Shown here one piece after another: positions 33,710 through 41,423 of a stretch of DNA of 64,000 bases (position 1 is its first letter; each line of letters starts with the position of its first letter). The notes below the pieces were generated by a model. It saw nothing but the letters and a program-made list of their open reading frames with translations. It did no database searches and was not told where the DNA came from. The DNA is taken from assembly GCF_001700435.1 (NCBI RefSeq), contig NZ_LYPC01000026.1, forward strand, positions 283,945 through 347,944. The letters run 5' to 3'. This stretch comes from Paenibacillus pectinilyticus. GTDB taxonomy: Bacteria > Bacillota > Bacilli > Paenibacillales > NBRC-103111. The position numbers and the translations under genes are program-made.

Positions 33710-33739
33710 TTGACAGTGCTTAAATCAAGTAGGTATGAT
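33710..33739 (+). promoter_or_regulatory. Promoter of beta-propeller gene
   Basis: Consensus TTGACA (33710-33715) and TATGAT (33734-33739) spaced 18 bp. An open frame starting inside this promoter is therefore too long. Confidence 0.75.
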
Positions 33740-33763
33740 GGGGCTAAAAGGACGGTGGATACC

Positions 33764-34645
33764 ATGAATACCTTACAGGAAGCGCGCAAGCATGAAGATC
33801 GTCAAGTTATTAGCTATCTTGAAATCGTAGATGTGAATACGGGAGAGCGGCAGGTGTTGGCGGAGTTCGATGATCTGATCGAGGCGCCGAATTGGACGCG
33901 GGATGGCAATTGTCTTATTTATAATCGGCGGGGGCTGCTCTATGCCTTTGAGATAGCGACAGGCGAGAGTTCTGTCATTGATTCCGGGTATGCGAATTGG
34001 TGTAATAATGACCATGTGCTTTCGCCGGACAATACGCACGTCGCCGTTAGTCATCACACCGAGGAGGACGGACAGTCACGGATCTATGTTTTCCCGTTGT
34101 CTGGCGGCACGCCGACTTTGATTACGCCGATGGCACCTAGCTACCTTCATGGCTGGTCGCCAGATGGGAAGGAGTTGGCGTATTGTGCGGAGCGAAATGG
34201 CGTGTACAACATCTATACAATTCCTGCCCAGGGCGGTGTGGAGCGACAATTAACGGATGTTACTGGGCTTGACGATGGTCCGGAGTATTCGCCAGATGGC
34301 CAGTCTATATGGTTCAATTCGACGCGATCGGGTCTGATGCAAGTGTGGCGGATGAAAGCAGACGGCAGTGAGCAGACGCAAATGACAACGGACGAGAGTA
34401 ACAATTGGTTTCCACACGTAGCCCCGGACGGTACTACGGTTGCTTTCATTGCTTACCGCAAGGGAGATGTGGAGCCGAATGATCATCCGCCGAATAAAGA
34501 GGTCGAAATCCGATTGATGGCCAGCACCGGAGGCCCTACGCGAAGCTTGGTCTCACTGTTTGGTGGTCAAGGGACGATCAACGTTAACTCGTGGTCTCCG
34601 GATAGTCGGCAATTGGCTTTTGTTAGCTACAAATTGAAGCAGTAA
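33764..34645 (+). CDS. TolB-like beta-propeller (PD40) protein
   Basis: Soluble 293-aa protein built of WD40-like/PD40 blades, with repeated signatures such as LHGWSPDGKELAY, DDGPEYSPDGQSIWF and FPHVAPDGTTVAF. No signal peptide is seen, unlike true TolB of Gram-negatives, so it is probably cytosolic. Starts at ATG 33764 downstream of a strong promoter; ribosome-site candidates are GGTGGAT and AAAGGA. Function unknown; such proteins often bind oligosaccharides or form scaffolds. Confidence 0.82.
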   Translation: MNTLQEARKHEDRQVISYLEIVDVNTGERQVLAEFDDLIEAPNWTRDGNCLIYNRRGLLYAFEIATGESSVIDSGYANWCNNDHVLSPDNTHVAVSHHTEEDGQSRIYVFPLSGGTPTLITPMAPSYLHGWSPDGKELAYCAERNGVYNIYTIPAQGGVERQLTDVTGLDDGPEYSPDGQSIWFNSTRSGLMQVWRMKADGSEQTQMTTDESNNWFPHVAPDGTTVAFIAYRKGDVEPNDHPPNKEVEIRLMASTGGPTRSLVSLFGGQGTINVNSWSPDSRQLAFVSYKLKQ

Positions 34646-34685
34646 GGATGAGAGATGAGCCCGACTGTTGTCGCGGCTTGTTGAG

Positions 34686-35456
34686 TTAGAAACGGTAGGT
34701 CCTTCGATACGTCGAAGGGCTTATTTTTATTTTACTTTTGAACATACGACTCATGTAAAAAGCATTCTGATACCCGCACTGCTCGGCAATATCCTCGAGT
34801 GTCAGATCGGTGTCTACGAGCAGGTTGCGGACTTTTTGCAGTCGCAGCGTGGTGGCGTAGGCGATTGGGGAAAGCTTATACACCTGCTGAAACCTTCGTG
34901 TTAGCTGCGAAGCGCTTAAACCAAGCTCCTTGGCGAGGTCTTGCAAATGCAGTTGCGAACCGAAAGCATGCTGCTCAATATAGGCGAGGGCCCGCAGTGC
35001 AATCGGGTCGGATTTTTCTGGCTGATAGGGCGTATTATGATCGATTTCATGATGGATTTGAAAGAGAAGATCAGCAATTAAGTGGTTGGTGTAAGCTATG
35101 TTGCGGTCAGTCGGATCATCTGATAGTTGACGCAAATAAGTGAAGGTAGATATGAGTCGCTGGACATTTCTAATGATGATTTTGCCATGGGGATGTGCGA
35201 CAGTTGAGTTAAATTCTATAAAGATGAAAGAGAGCGGATCGATTACTTTGCGTTTCAGTACCGTTCCCGGCGGACACAGGACAAGCTCACCAACGGCTAC
35301 TTCTTCGTAGATCTGCTCTGCGCCTTCGCCCATGGTGTAAGCAAAACGGCCAGTTTGAGGTGCTAGCAGTACCCAATCCTGATAAATGTCATCTGCCAAC
35401 GAGAAGCTGTCTCTAATCCCGCTGCAATAACATCGAATCATACGAATAGCTGACAT
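34686..35456 (-). CDS. AraC family transcriptional regulator
   Basis: One-component regulator of 256 aa: an N-terminal cupin-like sensing domain and a C-terminal AraC double helix-turn-helix (LHLQDLAKELGLSASQLTRRFQQVYKLSP, then LTLEDIAEQCGYQNAFYMSRMFKSK). The ATG at 35456 has AAGGAGA 9 bp upstream; the extension to 35594 is not supported. It is divergent from a PhyH dioxygenase gene over a 140-bp gap, and probably controls it. Confidence 0.9.
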   Translation of the reverse strand: MSAIRMIRCYCSGIRDSFSLADDIYQDWVLLAPQTGRFAYTMGEGAEQIYEEVAVGELVLCPPGTVLKRKVIDPLSFIFIEFNSTVAHPHGKIIIRNVQRLISTFTYLRQLSDDPTDRNIAYTNHLIADLLFQIHHEIDHNTPYQPEKSDPIALRALAYIEQHAFGSQLHLQDLAKELGLSASQLTRRFQQVYKLSPIAYATTLRLQKVRNLLVDTDLTLEDIAEQCGYQNAFYMSRMFKSKIKISPSTYRRTYRF

Positions 35457-35596
35457 GGTATCCAGTCTCCTTACTCGTTGTGTATGCAAAAAAGTATATA
35501 AATTATCATAATTCAGTGCATGTGCTTTGTAAATAACTAAGCGTATGATGAAGTCATGGAAGCAAATACAAGCAACATACAAAGGAGATTGCACGT

Positions 35597-36364
35597 ATGA
35601 GTAAAATCAACATTCTTACCACAGAACAGATTCAAAGCTATAACGAGAAAGGGTATCTTGTATTGCGCAATGTGTTCAGTGAACAGGAGGCCATCGTTCT
35701 CCAAGCGGAATGCGATAAATTGCTCAGTCTAGATGCATACACAGCTCCGAATAATGTCCGGGCGGGGCATAAGGGATACGCGAATGGTGAGGTGAAAATC
35801 GAGCGCTTGGATCCGGTTCATGATATTTCAGCGGTTTTTGCTGATTTGGTGAAGGATGAGCGTATTTTGACACCGCTTCGTGATATTTATTTGGATGAGC
35901 CGCAGCTGTTCAAAGATAAGCTTATCTTCAAGCTGCCGGGTGCGAACGGCTACAGCATGCATCAGGATGCTGCGTGGTGGCAAGGTTTTCCGATCGAGGG
36001 ACTCATCAGTGTGATGGTCGCGATTGACGGGGCCACGGAAGTGAACGGAGGCTTGGAGTTGTTTCCGGGGTACCATGAGAGACTACGCTCGGCACCAGGC
36101 GAGCTGCGGAACATGAACGCGGAGGAAATCGCACAGATCGATCCTGCTAGCGGCGAAATTGTAGAGACGAAACCGGGGGACGTGATCATTTTCCACTCGT
36201 TCACACCGCATCAAAGTGGAGCCAACACATCGGACAAAAGCCGTAAGCAGCTATTCCTGACCTACTCACCGGCCAAAGACGGCGACTTGTACAAGGCCCA
36301 TTACCAGCATTACAAACGCTACGCTTTGAAGGGGAAAGATTTGGCGCAGTATTATTTCTTGTAG
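35597..36364 (+). CDS. Phytanoyl-CoA dioxygenase (PhyH) family protein
   Basis: Fe(II)/2-oxoglutarate-dependent oxygenase, 255 aa. Metal ligands are H122 and D124 in MHQDAAWW, with the distal His in HSFTPHQSGAN (probably H205) and the 2-oxoglutarate-binding Arg in KSRKQLFL. AAAGGAGA precedes the ATG. Divergent AraC regulator next door suggests induction by its substrate, possibly a small natural product or modified sugar; the substrate cannot be read. No partner gene follows. Confidence 0.9.
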   Translation: MSKINILTTEQIQSYNEKGYLVLRNVFSEQEAIVLQAECDKLLSLDAYTAPNNVRAGHKGYANGEVKIERLDPVHDISAVFADLVKDERILTPLRDIYLDEPQLFKDKLIFKLPGANGYSMHQDAAWWQGFPIEGLISVMVAIDGATEVNGGLELFPGYHERLRSAPGELRNMNAEEIAQIDPASGEIVETKPGDVIIFHSFTPHQSGANTSDKSRKQLFLTYSPAKDGDLYKAHYQHYKRYALKGKDLAQYYFL

Positions 36365-36399
36365 GATAAGTTGAGCACTCCTTACTTTAGTTCTCAGAT

Positions 36400-36510
36400 G
36401 CGAGTAGCGGTAGTCGGACTTATGAAGTAACCAAGTGAGAGCAGTGGCTGCCATTCTTATGAAGTAACCAAATGCGAGTAGCAGCAGCCAGTCTCATGAA
36501 GTAATAACGG
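36400..36510. repeat. Tandem repeat, 3 copies of 37 bp
   Basis: Three imperfect head-to-tail 37-bp units (36400-36436, 36437-36473, 36474-36510), each with GAGTAGCRG-like start and ATGAAGTAA core. Non-coding, in the gap between the dioxygenase and nuclease genes. Confidence 0.85.
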
Positions 36511-36694
36511 GAAAACATCCATTTATTTTCTCGGGAAAATGCGATTTCATTCAATTAACTGGAAAAGCTCCAGCTAATATCACCAAATTCACCGTATTTG
36601 GCCGTTTCGGCCAGAATTAGATGTACATTTTCCATTTAGTTTAATGAAACTGGCAAAAAGGCTTAAATTAGCTACATGAATTCCAGTTACTTGG
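36509..36694 (+). repeat. Intergenic repeat element, copy A
   Basis: About 186 bp that aligns end to end with copy B after the nuclease gene, in the same orientation, with many substitutions. Shared blocks include GATTTCAT, TAGATGTAC, TTTTCCATTTA and ATCCAGTTA-like ends. Internal sub-repeats of TGGAAAAnnTCCAG are visible. Confidence 0.75.
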
Positions 36695-36808
36695 TAAAAG
36701 TGGCATCCCCAATCTATCAGTGGTATCAGATATCGTTCGAGATATTTGATGAAGTAGCACTAGCCGATAACCAATTTTTCCCTTATAATGATATAAAAGT
36801 GACGAAGA

Positions 36809-36852
36809 ACGTCCCGTTCCATTCTAATTGAGTGGATGCGGGGCGTTTTTTA
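36809..36852 (+). terminator. Hairpin with T-run upstream of nuclease gene
   Basis: Arms ACGTCCCG/CGGGGCGT (one G-T pair) with a 22-nt loop and TTTTTTATTT. It lies between a TATAAT (36784-36789) and the gene start, so it may attenuate the gene or end a very short transcript. Confidence 0.65.
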
Positions 36853-36879
36853 TTTGTGCTTCAAGAAAGGGATGAGGGA

Positions 36880-37551
36880 ATGAATGTGGCTGATGCGTAT
36901 AAGGTGTTGATCCAAACACATCTGGACAAAAGGAGAGGTGAACGGCGAGGCAGATTAGAGAGAGGCCATGGGCATGGGGAATCACTTTTTCTGAAGCAAA
37001 TCTGGTGGAATCTAGTAGGGAATTTTGATGATCTTCATCCTGAGTTTGAGGTGCTTGATTGGCGCGGTCGATCTTACTTTGCGGATCTGGCTTGGCTACC
37101 CGGATATGTGAAGCTGCTAATCGAGATCAAAGGTTATGCCTCGCACATTCGTGATATGGATCGGCACAAGTTTTGCAATGAATTGAACCGTGAGACGTTT
37201 CTTCATGCCATGGGATATCAAGTGATTTCATTCGCATATGACGATATTGAGCAAAGGCCTGAGCAATGTATCGCTTTACTGCGCATGGTGCTAGCTCGAT
37301 ATCAAACCAGTCCAACGCCTACCCTACGAGCCCAATTAGCTGAAAAAGAAGTCCTTCGCCTCGCTGTTCAGCATGCAGCATCGATCCGGCCGAAGGATGT
37401 GGCGTTGCATTTTAATATCGATCACCGTACAGCGGTGTTGATGCTCAAAAAATTATGCAGCAAAGGCGTGCTGGCACCTTCTTACAGCGGAACAGGACAA
37501 CGGATTGTCAAATATGAGCTAGTCAGAGGCGGGCTGCTAAATTTAGAATAG
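36880..37551 (+). CDS. PD-(D/E)xK nuclease-like protein with winged helix C-terminus
   Basis: Predicted DNA-cleaving or DNA-binding protein, 223 aa. The core YFADLAWLPGYVKLLIEIKGY has the D-x(n)-ExK arrangement of restriction-endonuclease folds (D, then E-I-K), like DUF559/Vsr-type proteins. The C-terminal part (SIRPKDVALHFNIDHRTAVLMLKKLCSKGVL) reads as a winged helix. ATG 36880 has AAAGGG 8 bp upstream; the frame from 36832 runs over the hairpin. It is a lone gene bracketed by two copies of an intergenic repeat. No methylase or other defence partner is adjacent. Confidence 0.75.
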   Translation: MNVADAYKVLIQTHLDKRRGERRGRLERGHGHGESLFLKQIWWNLVGNFDDLHPEFEVLDWRGRSYFADLAWLPGYVKLLIEIKGYASHIRDMDRHKFCNELNRETFLHAMGYQVISFAYDDIEQRPEQCIALLRMVLARYQTSPTPTLRAQLAEKEVLRLAVQHAASIRPKDVALHFNIDHRTAVLMLKKLCSKGVLAPSYSGTGQRIVKYELVRGGLLNLE

Positions 37552-37740
37552 CTGGAAAACCTCCAGTTAATCTAGAAGGAAATTCCGATTTCATCTATCT
37601 AGATGGAAAATATGTAGTTAATTTTGGCGGAAACAAGGGAAAGTCGCATATTGGCTAATAATAGATGTACCTTTTCCATTTATTCTGAGAAATTCGCAGA
37701 AAAGCGCCAAAATAGCTGCATGAAATCCAGTTATTGCATG
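37552..37740 (+). repeat. Intergenic repeat element, copy B
   Basis: Starts at the base after the nuclease stop codon and aligns with copy A. It opens with CTGGAAAACCTCCAG and ends near AAATCCAGTTA. Confidence 0.75.
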
Positions 37741-37762
37741 TCGGAACAGCTGCGAGGGGGAC

Positions 37763-37866
37763 CAAGCTACTCAACAGACGAAACGCACGAACAGTGCAGC
37801 CCGAGTAAAGTTCCAACGAATTATCATTCGTTCAATAAAGCAAGCTACTCAACAGACGAAACGCAC
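37763..37866. repeat. Direct repeat, two exact 26-bp copies
   Basis: Identical 26-bp units at 37763-37788 and 37841-37866, starts 78 bp apart, both containing CTACTCAACAGACGAAACG. Function unknown. Confidence 0.85.
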
Positions 37867-37924
37867 CACCAGAACGCACCGCACTCCCAATCAGTGATGC
37901 ACGCAATCATCGAATCACATCACA

Positions 37925-37966
37925 AACAGCCGCCCTCCAGGTTACATAACCCAGAGCGCGGCTGTT
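37925..37966 (-). terminator. Terminator of SGNH hydrolase operon
   Basis: Arms AACAGCCGC/GCGGCTGTT with an inner GGGTTA/TAACC hairpin; on the minus strand a short TTTG tail follows. Confidence 0.6.
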
Positions 37967-37979
37967 GTTCATCACTCTT

Positions 37980-38591
37980 CTACAATCCCAACAAAAACGG
38001 CGCCGCCATATCGGCGATCCGCCGATGGCCGAGTTCATTCGGATGCAGCCCATCCGATGTGAAATGAGGCAGCGTCAGCATATTTAGCCCACTTTCTCCA
38101 TACAGATTGAGCACAGGTAGCGCGTAAAGCTGGCCGATCTGCTGTATCGCGTTGACGTAATCGATAAGTCGATGACCAGCGCCATTAACATAGAAGATGT
38201 CATAGCCATCTTTGTCCCGCTGGAGCGGCGTCCATAGACTTAAGCGGCATGTCGGATTTTTCGCCAATATATCTTCAATCAATGTGGCATAAGCGCCATG
38301 GAACGTATATACATCCCGACTACCCAGTTCGCCGAGGGGCTTATCTAAGCGGAAATCATTCACACCTGCGAAGATGGTAACGCAGTCCAAAGACGTATCG
38401 ATCCCCCGACCGACATGCGTTGTCGCACCATAGTCACGGTCGCCTCCAGCTGTCATCGGACAGCCGCTTTTGCCATAGTTGATTACGCTAGCGAACCCAA
38501 GCGCTTCCTGCACAAGCGGCTGATAGCCGCCCGCTTCGGTAATGCTGTCCCCGAGGGTTCCCCACGTTTTTCCTGCCCATCTGCTGCTCAT
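37980..38591 (-). CDS. SGNH/GDSL hydrolase
   Basis: Serine esterase or acetyl-hydrolase of the SGNH fold, 203 aa, no signal peptide. Block I GDSIT gives S16; Gly block SGCPMT; block III GVND; block V DGLHPN gives D180 and H183. The AAGGGGATT site precedes the ATG. It is second in an operon, 20 bp after the FAD oxidoreductase gene. It may deacetylate an intracellular sugar derivative; this is inferred from context. Confidence 0.9.
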   Translation of the reverse strand: MSSRWAGKTWGTLGDSITEAGGYQPLVQEALGFASVINYGKSGCPMTAGGDRDYGATTHVGRGIDTSLDCVTIFAGVNDFRLDKPLGELGSRDVYTFHGAYATLIEDILAKNPTCRLSLWTPLQRDKDGYDIFYVNGAGHRLIDYVNAIQQIGQLYALPVLNLYGESGLNMLTLPHFTSDGLHPNELGHRRIADMAAPFLLGL

Positions 38592-38611
38592 GCTAGAAAA
38601 TCCCCTTTTGA

Positions 38612-40024
38612 TTAGTTCTCTTCATCGTAAGCAATAGTACCCACAGCTATTTCACGATCTGCATCCGCCACTCCAGGATGTTCGCCAAGATAAGCTCCTT
38701 GCGCAACCAGCTTGCGCTGAAGCTCAGGAATAGACACCTCACGGAAACCAACGCCCGCGATGCTGGCCATCGAGGCAGCAACACCTGCGGCTTCGCCCAT
38801 TGCAAAGCAGTTCGGCATCACACGAAGCGAGCCCTGCACAGGTCGGTCAGAAGAGACGGAGCGCCCAGCGACGATCAGATTCGACTTCCCTTGCGGCAGC
38901 ATGCAGCGATAAGGGACACCGTGTGATTTTCCTTTTGGCAGATGCTTGATCGTCATCGCGGATCCTGCATTGGCTAGATGGATATCAATAAAGTAGGAAT
39001 TGCGCGCAATATCATCCTCAAATGTGCGCATCGTGAGGAAATCTTCAACGACAAGTGTATAGTCGCCTTGAATGCGACGTGTCTCGCGAATACCGATCTG
39101 ATCACCGGAATGCACGAGGAAAATGTTTTCGAAGCCAGGTACATATTTTTTGAGAAAACGAATCTGGGTTTCGATCAACTGACGACCTTCGATGGCTGCG
39201 CGAGTTAGATCCTCTGCTTTCGTTCCATCAATATTGAAAATATGGCCAAAGTTAAAGCCAGCCACCGAGTTAGAAACCCAAGAGATACCGGAGATTCGCT
39301 TGCGGCCCTCTGGCAGTTCCCCGTTCTGCTGCGCTAATGTCACAAGACCTTCTAGCTGCGGCTGCTGACCGGTTTCAGCGATAAATTGGTCGAAGCGCTC
39401 CTTATCTGCACCTGTCACTACATAGCACATTGTGCCCGGTTGAAGATCGCCATTTTCGCCGCCAACTTGAAAAGGTACCCCAGCCAATGCAGCCAAATCT
39501 GCATCGCCCGATGCGTCAATATACAGCTTCGCTTGCACAACGGAGCGGCCCGATTTATTGCTAATAACCAATCCGCTGATGCGATCGCCATCCAATAACA
39601 CGGAATCCGTAACCGTATGGAACAGGATCTGCGCGCCGCTAGCTAATACTTCAGCATCATAGACGCGTTTGAGTGTTTCTACATCGATCGGAACCCAGTC
39701 CAACTGTTCTTCGTAACGGTTTAGGAAATCATCTCCAGCGGCATGCTTCATTTTCTCCAGCAAATCGAGGCCGATGCCGCGGATGACTGGTTTTTCACCA
39801 TCGCTGTAAGGGCAAAAGGCAGGAACAAGTGCTGCGGTCCCCATGCCGCCTAGATAGCCACGTTGCTCAATTAAAAGCGTGCTTGCACCGTTGCGTGCGG
39901 CAGCTATTGCGGCTGCAATCCCCGTGGCACCGCCCCCTACGACAACGATATCGGGTGTGTGGCTAATTGGAAGCTGCTGGGCAGGGATGGTAACGGTTAC
40001 AGTGTTGTTAGTTGAGTTCGTCAT
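38612..40024 (-). CDS. FAD-dependent oxidoreductase (FAD_oxidored, PF12831-type)
   Basis: Flavoprotein of 470 aa with an N-terminal dinucleotide-binding motif VVVGGGATGIAAAIAAARNG, the LLIEQRGYLGGMGT loop typical of this family, and a C-terminal FAD site near NLIVAGRSVSSDRPVQGSLRVMPNCFAMGEAAGVAA. The ATG at 40024 has TAGGAGGAAG upstream; the longer frame is not supported. First gene of an operon with an SGNH hydrolase, divergent from a LacI-type regulator with an operator-like palindrome between. The family is common in polysaccharide loci, but its reactions are poorly known. A paralogue lies at 45075-46349. Confidence 0.9.
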   Translation of the reverse strand: MTNSTNNTVTVTIPAQQLPISHTPDIVVVGGGATGIAAAIAAARNGASTLLIEQRGYLGGMGTAALVPAFCPYSDGEKPVIRGIGLDLLEKMKHAAGDDFLNRYEEQLDWVPIDVETLKRVYDAEVLASGAQILFHTVTDSVLLDGDRISGLVISNKSGRSVVQAKLYIDASGDADLAALAGVPFQVGGENGDLQPGTMCYVVTGADKERFDQFIAETGQQPQLEGLVTLAQQNGELPEGRKRISGISWVSNSVAGFNFGHIFNIDGTKAEDLTRAAIEGRQLIETQIRFLKKYVPGFENIFLVHSGDQIGIRETRRIQGDYTLVVEDFLTMRTFEDDIARNSYFIDIHLANAGSAMTIKHLPKGKSHGVPYRCMLPQGKSNLIVAGRSVSSDRPVQGSLRVMPNCFAMGEAAGVAASMASIAGVGFREVSIPELQRKLVAQGAYLGEHPGVADADREIAVGTIAYDEEN

Positions 40025-40075
40025 TCGGATCTTCCTCCTAATAGGTACCCTTTGTAAGAGTCTCTGATCTTGCAC

Positions 40076-40091
40076 GCTAGCACGTGCTGGC
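40076..40091 (-). promoter_or_regulatory. LacI-type operator candidate
   Basis: Near-perfect 16-bp palindrome GCTAGCACGTGCTGGC with a central CG, as in LacI-family operators. It lies about 7-22 bp past the start expected from a minus-strand TATAAT (40105-40110), a position that would block transcription of the oxidoreductase operon. Confidence 0.6.
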
Positions 40092-40263
40092 TGCTTATGT
40101 TTCCATTATAGATCGTAGGTTAGAACGAACTAGTTTAATTTTTGTTTCATCCAAAAAGTAAGCATGATATGATACCAAGAAAGCAAGAATTGAACGACAG
40201 AGCGAATACAAGGGATTCATTTCACACCGAATCTACGACAATCCTGGAGGTGCTCTTCCCCCT

Positions 40264-41304
40264 ATGCCAACCCGCAAAACCGTCACCCTCAAAACGATCG
40301 CCAACGAGCTCAGCCTAACCGTCCAAACAGTGAACAAAGCATTGAAAGGCAAACAAGGAATGTCCGAAGCAACCCGCCAGCTCATCGTCCAAACGGCCGA
40401 GAGGCTCGGTTATTATACGATGGATCAGATCCGCAGCTTGCGGTTGGATCATATAGCACCCTATCCGAATGAGCGTCTGCGGTTTCTACTTGTGCAAACC
40501 GCCGAATCGGTTTCCTATAACCGTCTGCTGCTGCAAGGGCTGCAGGATCGCTTTTTTTCATTCGGCCACACGATTGAACTGCTCATGCTGCCGCAGAATC
40601 CCAAACCAGGGAAAATGGCCGAATGGCTGGAGGAGAACGGCGTCTTGTATGCGGACGGCGTTTTCATTGCGCCCAGTATCGTGCCGAAGGAATGGGAAAT
40701 GGCGCTTTTTGATCTGCCAATTCCCCGTATCCTGCTGAGCTTTCCACCAACAGGAGTGCGCATCGACAGTGTGATCTGGGATGTGTATGAGGCCACTTGC
40801 CAGGCAGTGGCCTATCTAAGAAATCAGGGACATGAACGGATAATGTACGTTGGGGATATTCAAATTCAGCGAGGCTCTATTCTGCGTTGGCAGGCATTCA
40901 ACTATGCAATGACAGCATCAGGCGTAGCCATCACATCGTCCGAACATGTTATTGGCAGCCGTGATAACCAATCGGAGTGGCGTGAAGATCTCAGCAACAA
41001 GATCACGCGCCATAAACCGACCGCACTCCTATGTGGTATCGATCACGAAGTACCTGTAGCTTACGAGGTATGTAAGGAGTTAAATTTGAACATTCCAGAA
41101 GATATCTCCGTAGTCGGTTTCCTAAACGAACAAACAGATACACTCCCCCTATTCACGCGTCCGCTCCTGCCAATCGCACAAACAGGGTATCGAGCAGCGG
41201 ATCGAATGCTGTGGCGGATAGCCAATCCGACGTTACCGTATGAGCATATTCGCATTCAAGGCGAATTCCACATCGGGGTTACAACTGCGGGGATTTTAGT
41301 CTAA
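40264..41304 (+). CDS. LacI family transcriptional regulator
   Basis: Sugar-responsive repressor, 346 aa. The N-terminal helix-turn-helix VTLKTIANELSLTVQTVNKALKG is of the LacI type with a hinge helix, followed by a periplasmic-binding-protein-like sensor domain (RFLLVQTAESVSYNRLLLQGL; ALLCGIDHEVPVAYEVCKEL; ISVVGF). GGAGGTG lies 12 bp before the ATG. Divergent from the FAD oxidoreductase/SGNH operon, which it probably represses. Confidence 0.92.
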   Translation: MPTRKTVTLKTIANELSLTVQTVNKALKGKQGMSEATRQLIVQTAERLGYYTMDQIRSLRLDHIAPYPNERLRFLLVQTAESVSYNRLLLQGLQDRFFSFGHTIELLMLPQNPKPGKMAEWLEENGVLYADGVFIAPSIVPKEWEMALFDLPIPRILLSFPPTGVRIDSVIWDVYEATCQAVAYLRNQGHERIMYVGDIQIQRGSILRWQAFNYAMTASGVAITSSEHVIGSRDNQSEWREDLSNKITRHKPTALLCGIDHEVPVAYEVCKELNLNIPEDISVVGFLNEQTDTLPLFTRPLLPIAQTGYRAADRMLWRIANPTLPYEHIRIQGEFHIGVTTAGILV

Positions 41305-41330
41305 GCCAGCACCTTGTCTGTAACCATAAG

Positions 41331-41387
41331 ATCCCACCAGAAATCATAAGATCCTCCTATGTCTCTTGTCTTTTTCCAAGCTATAAT
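41331..41387 (+). promoter_or_regulatory. Promoter with direct-repeat activator site (P3)
   Basis: TATAAT (41382-41387) preceded by a 20-bp-period direct repeat of CATAAGATCC (first copy about 41325-41334, second 41345-41354) around CACCAGAAAT. The same layout occurs before the FAD oxidoreductase (45003) and importer (46469) genes. Confidence 0.55.
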
Positions 41388-41423
41388 GAAGGGAACTGCT
41401 AAGAGGTGGGAGGCTGACACGAG

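Noticed and set aside
36400..36510. Possible CRISPR array
   Set aside because: Units are contiguous and imperfect with no spacers, and no cas genes are in the window.
37624..38067. Open frame of 147 codons between the nuclease and SGNH genes
   Set aside because: It begins inside repeat copy B, has no ribosome site, and ends antisense to the SGNH hydrolase gene; the 26-bp repeats happen to be in frame (78 bp apart).
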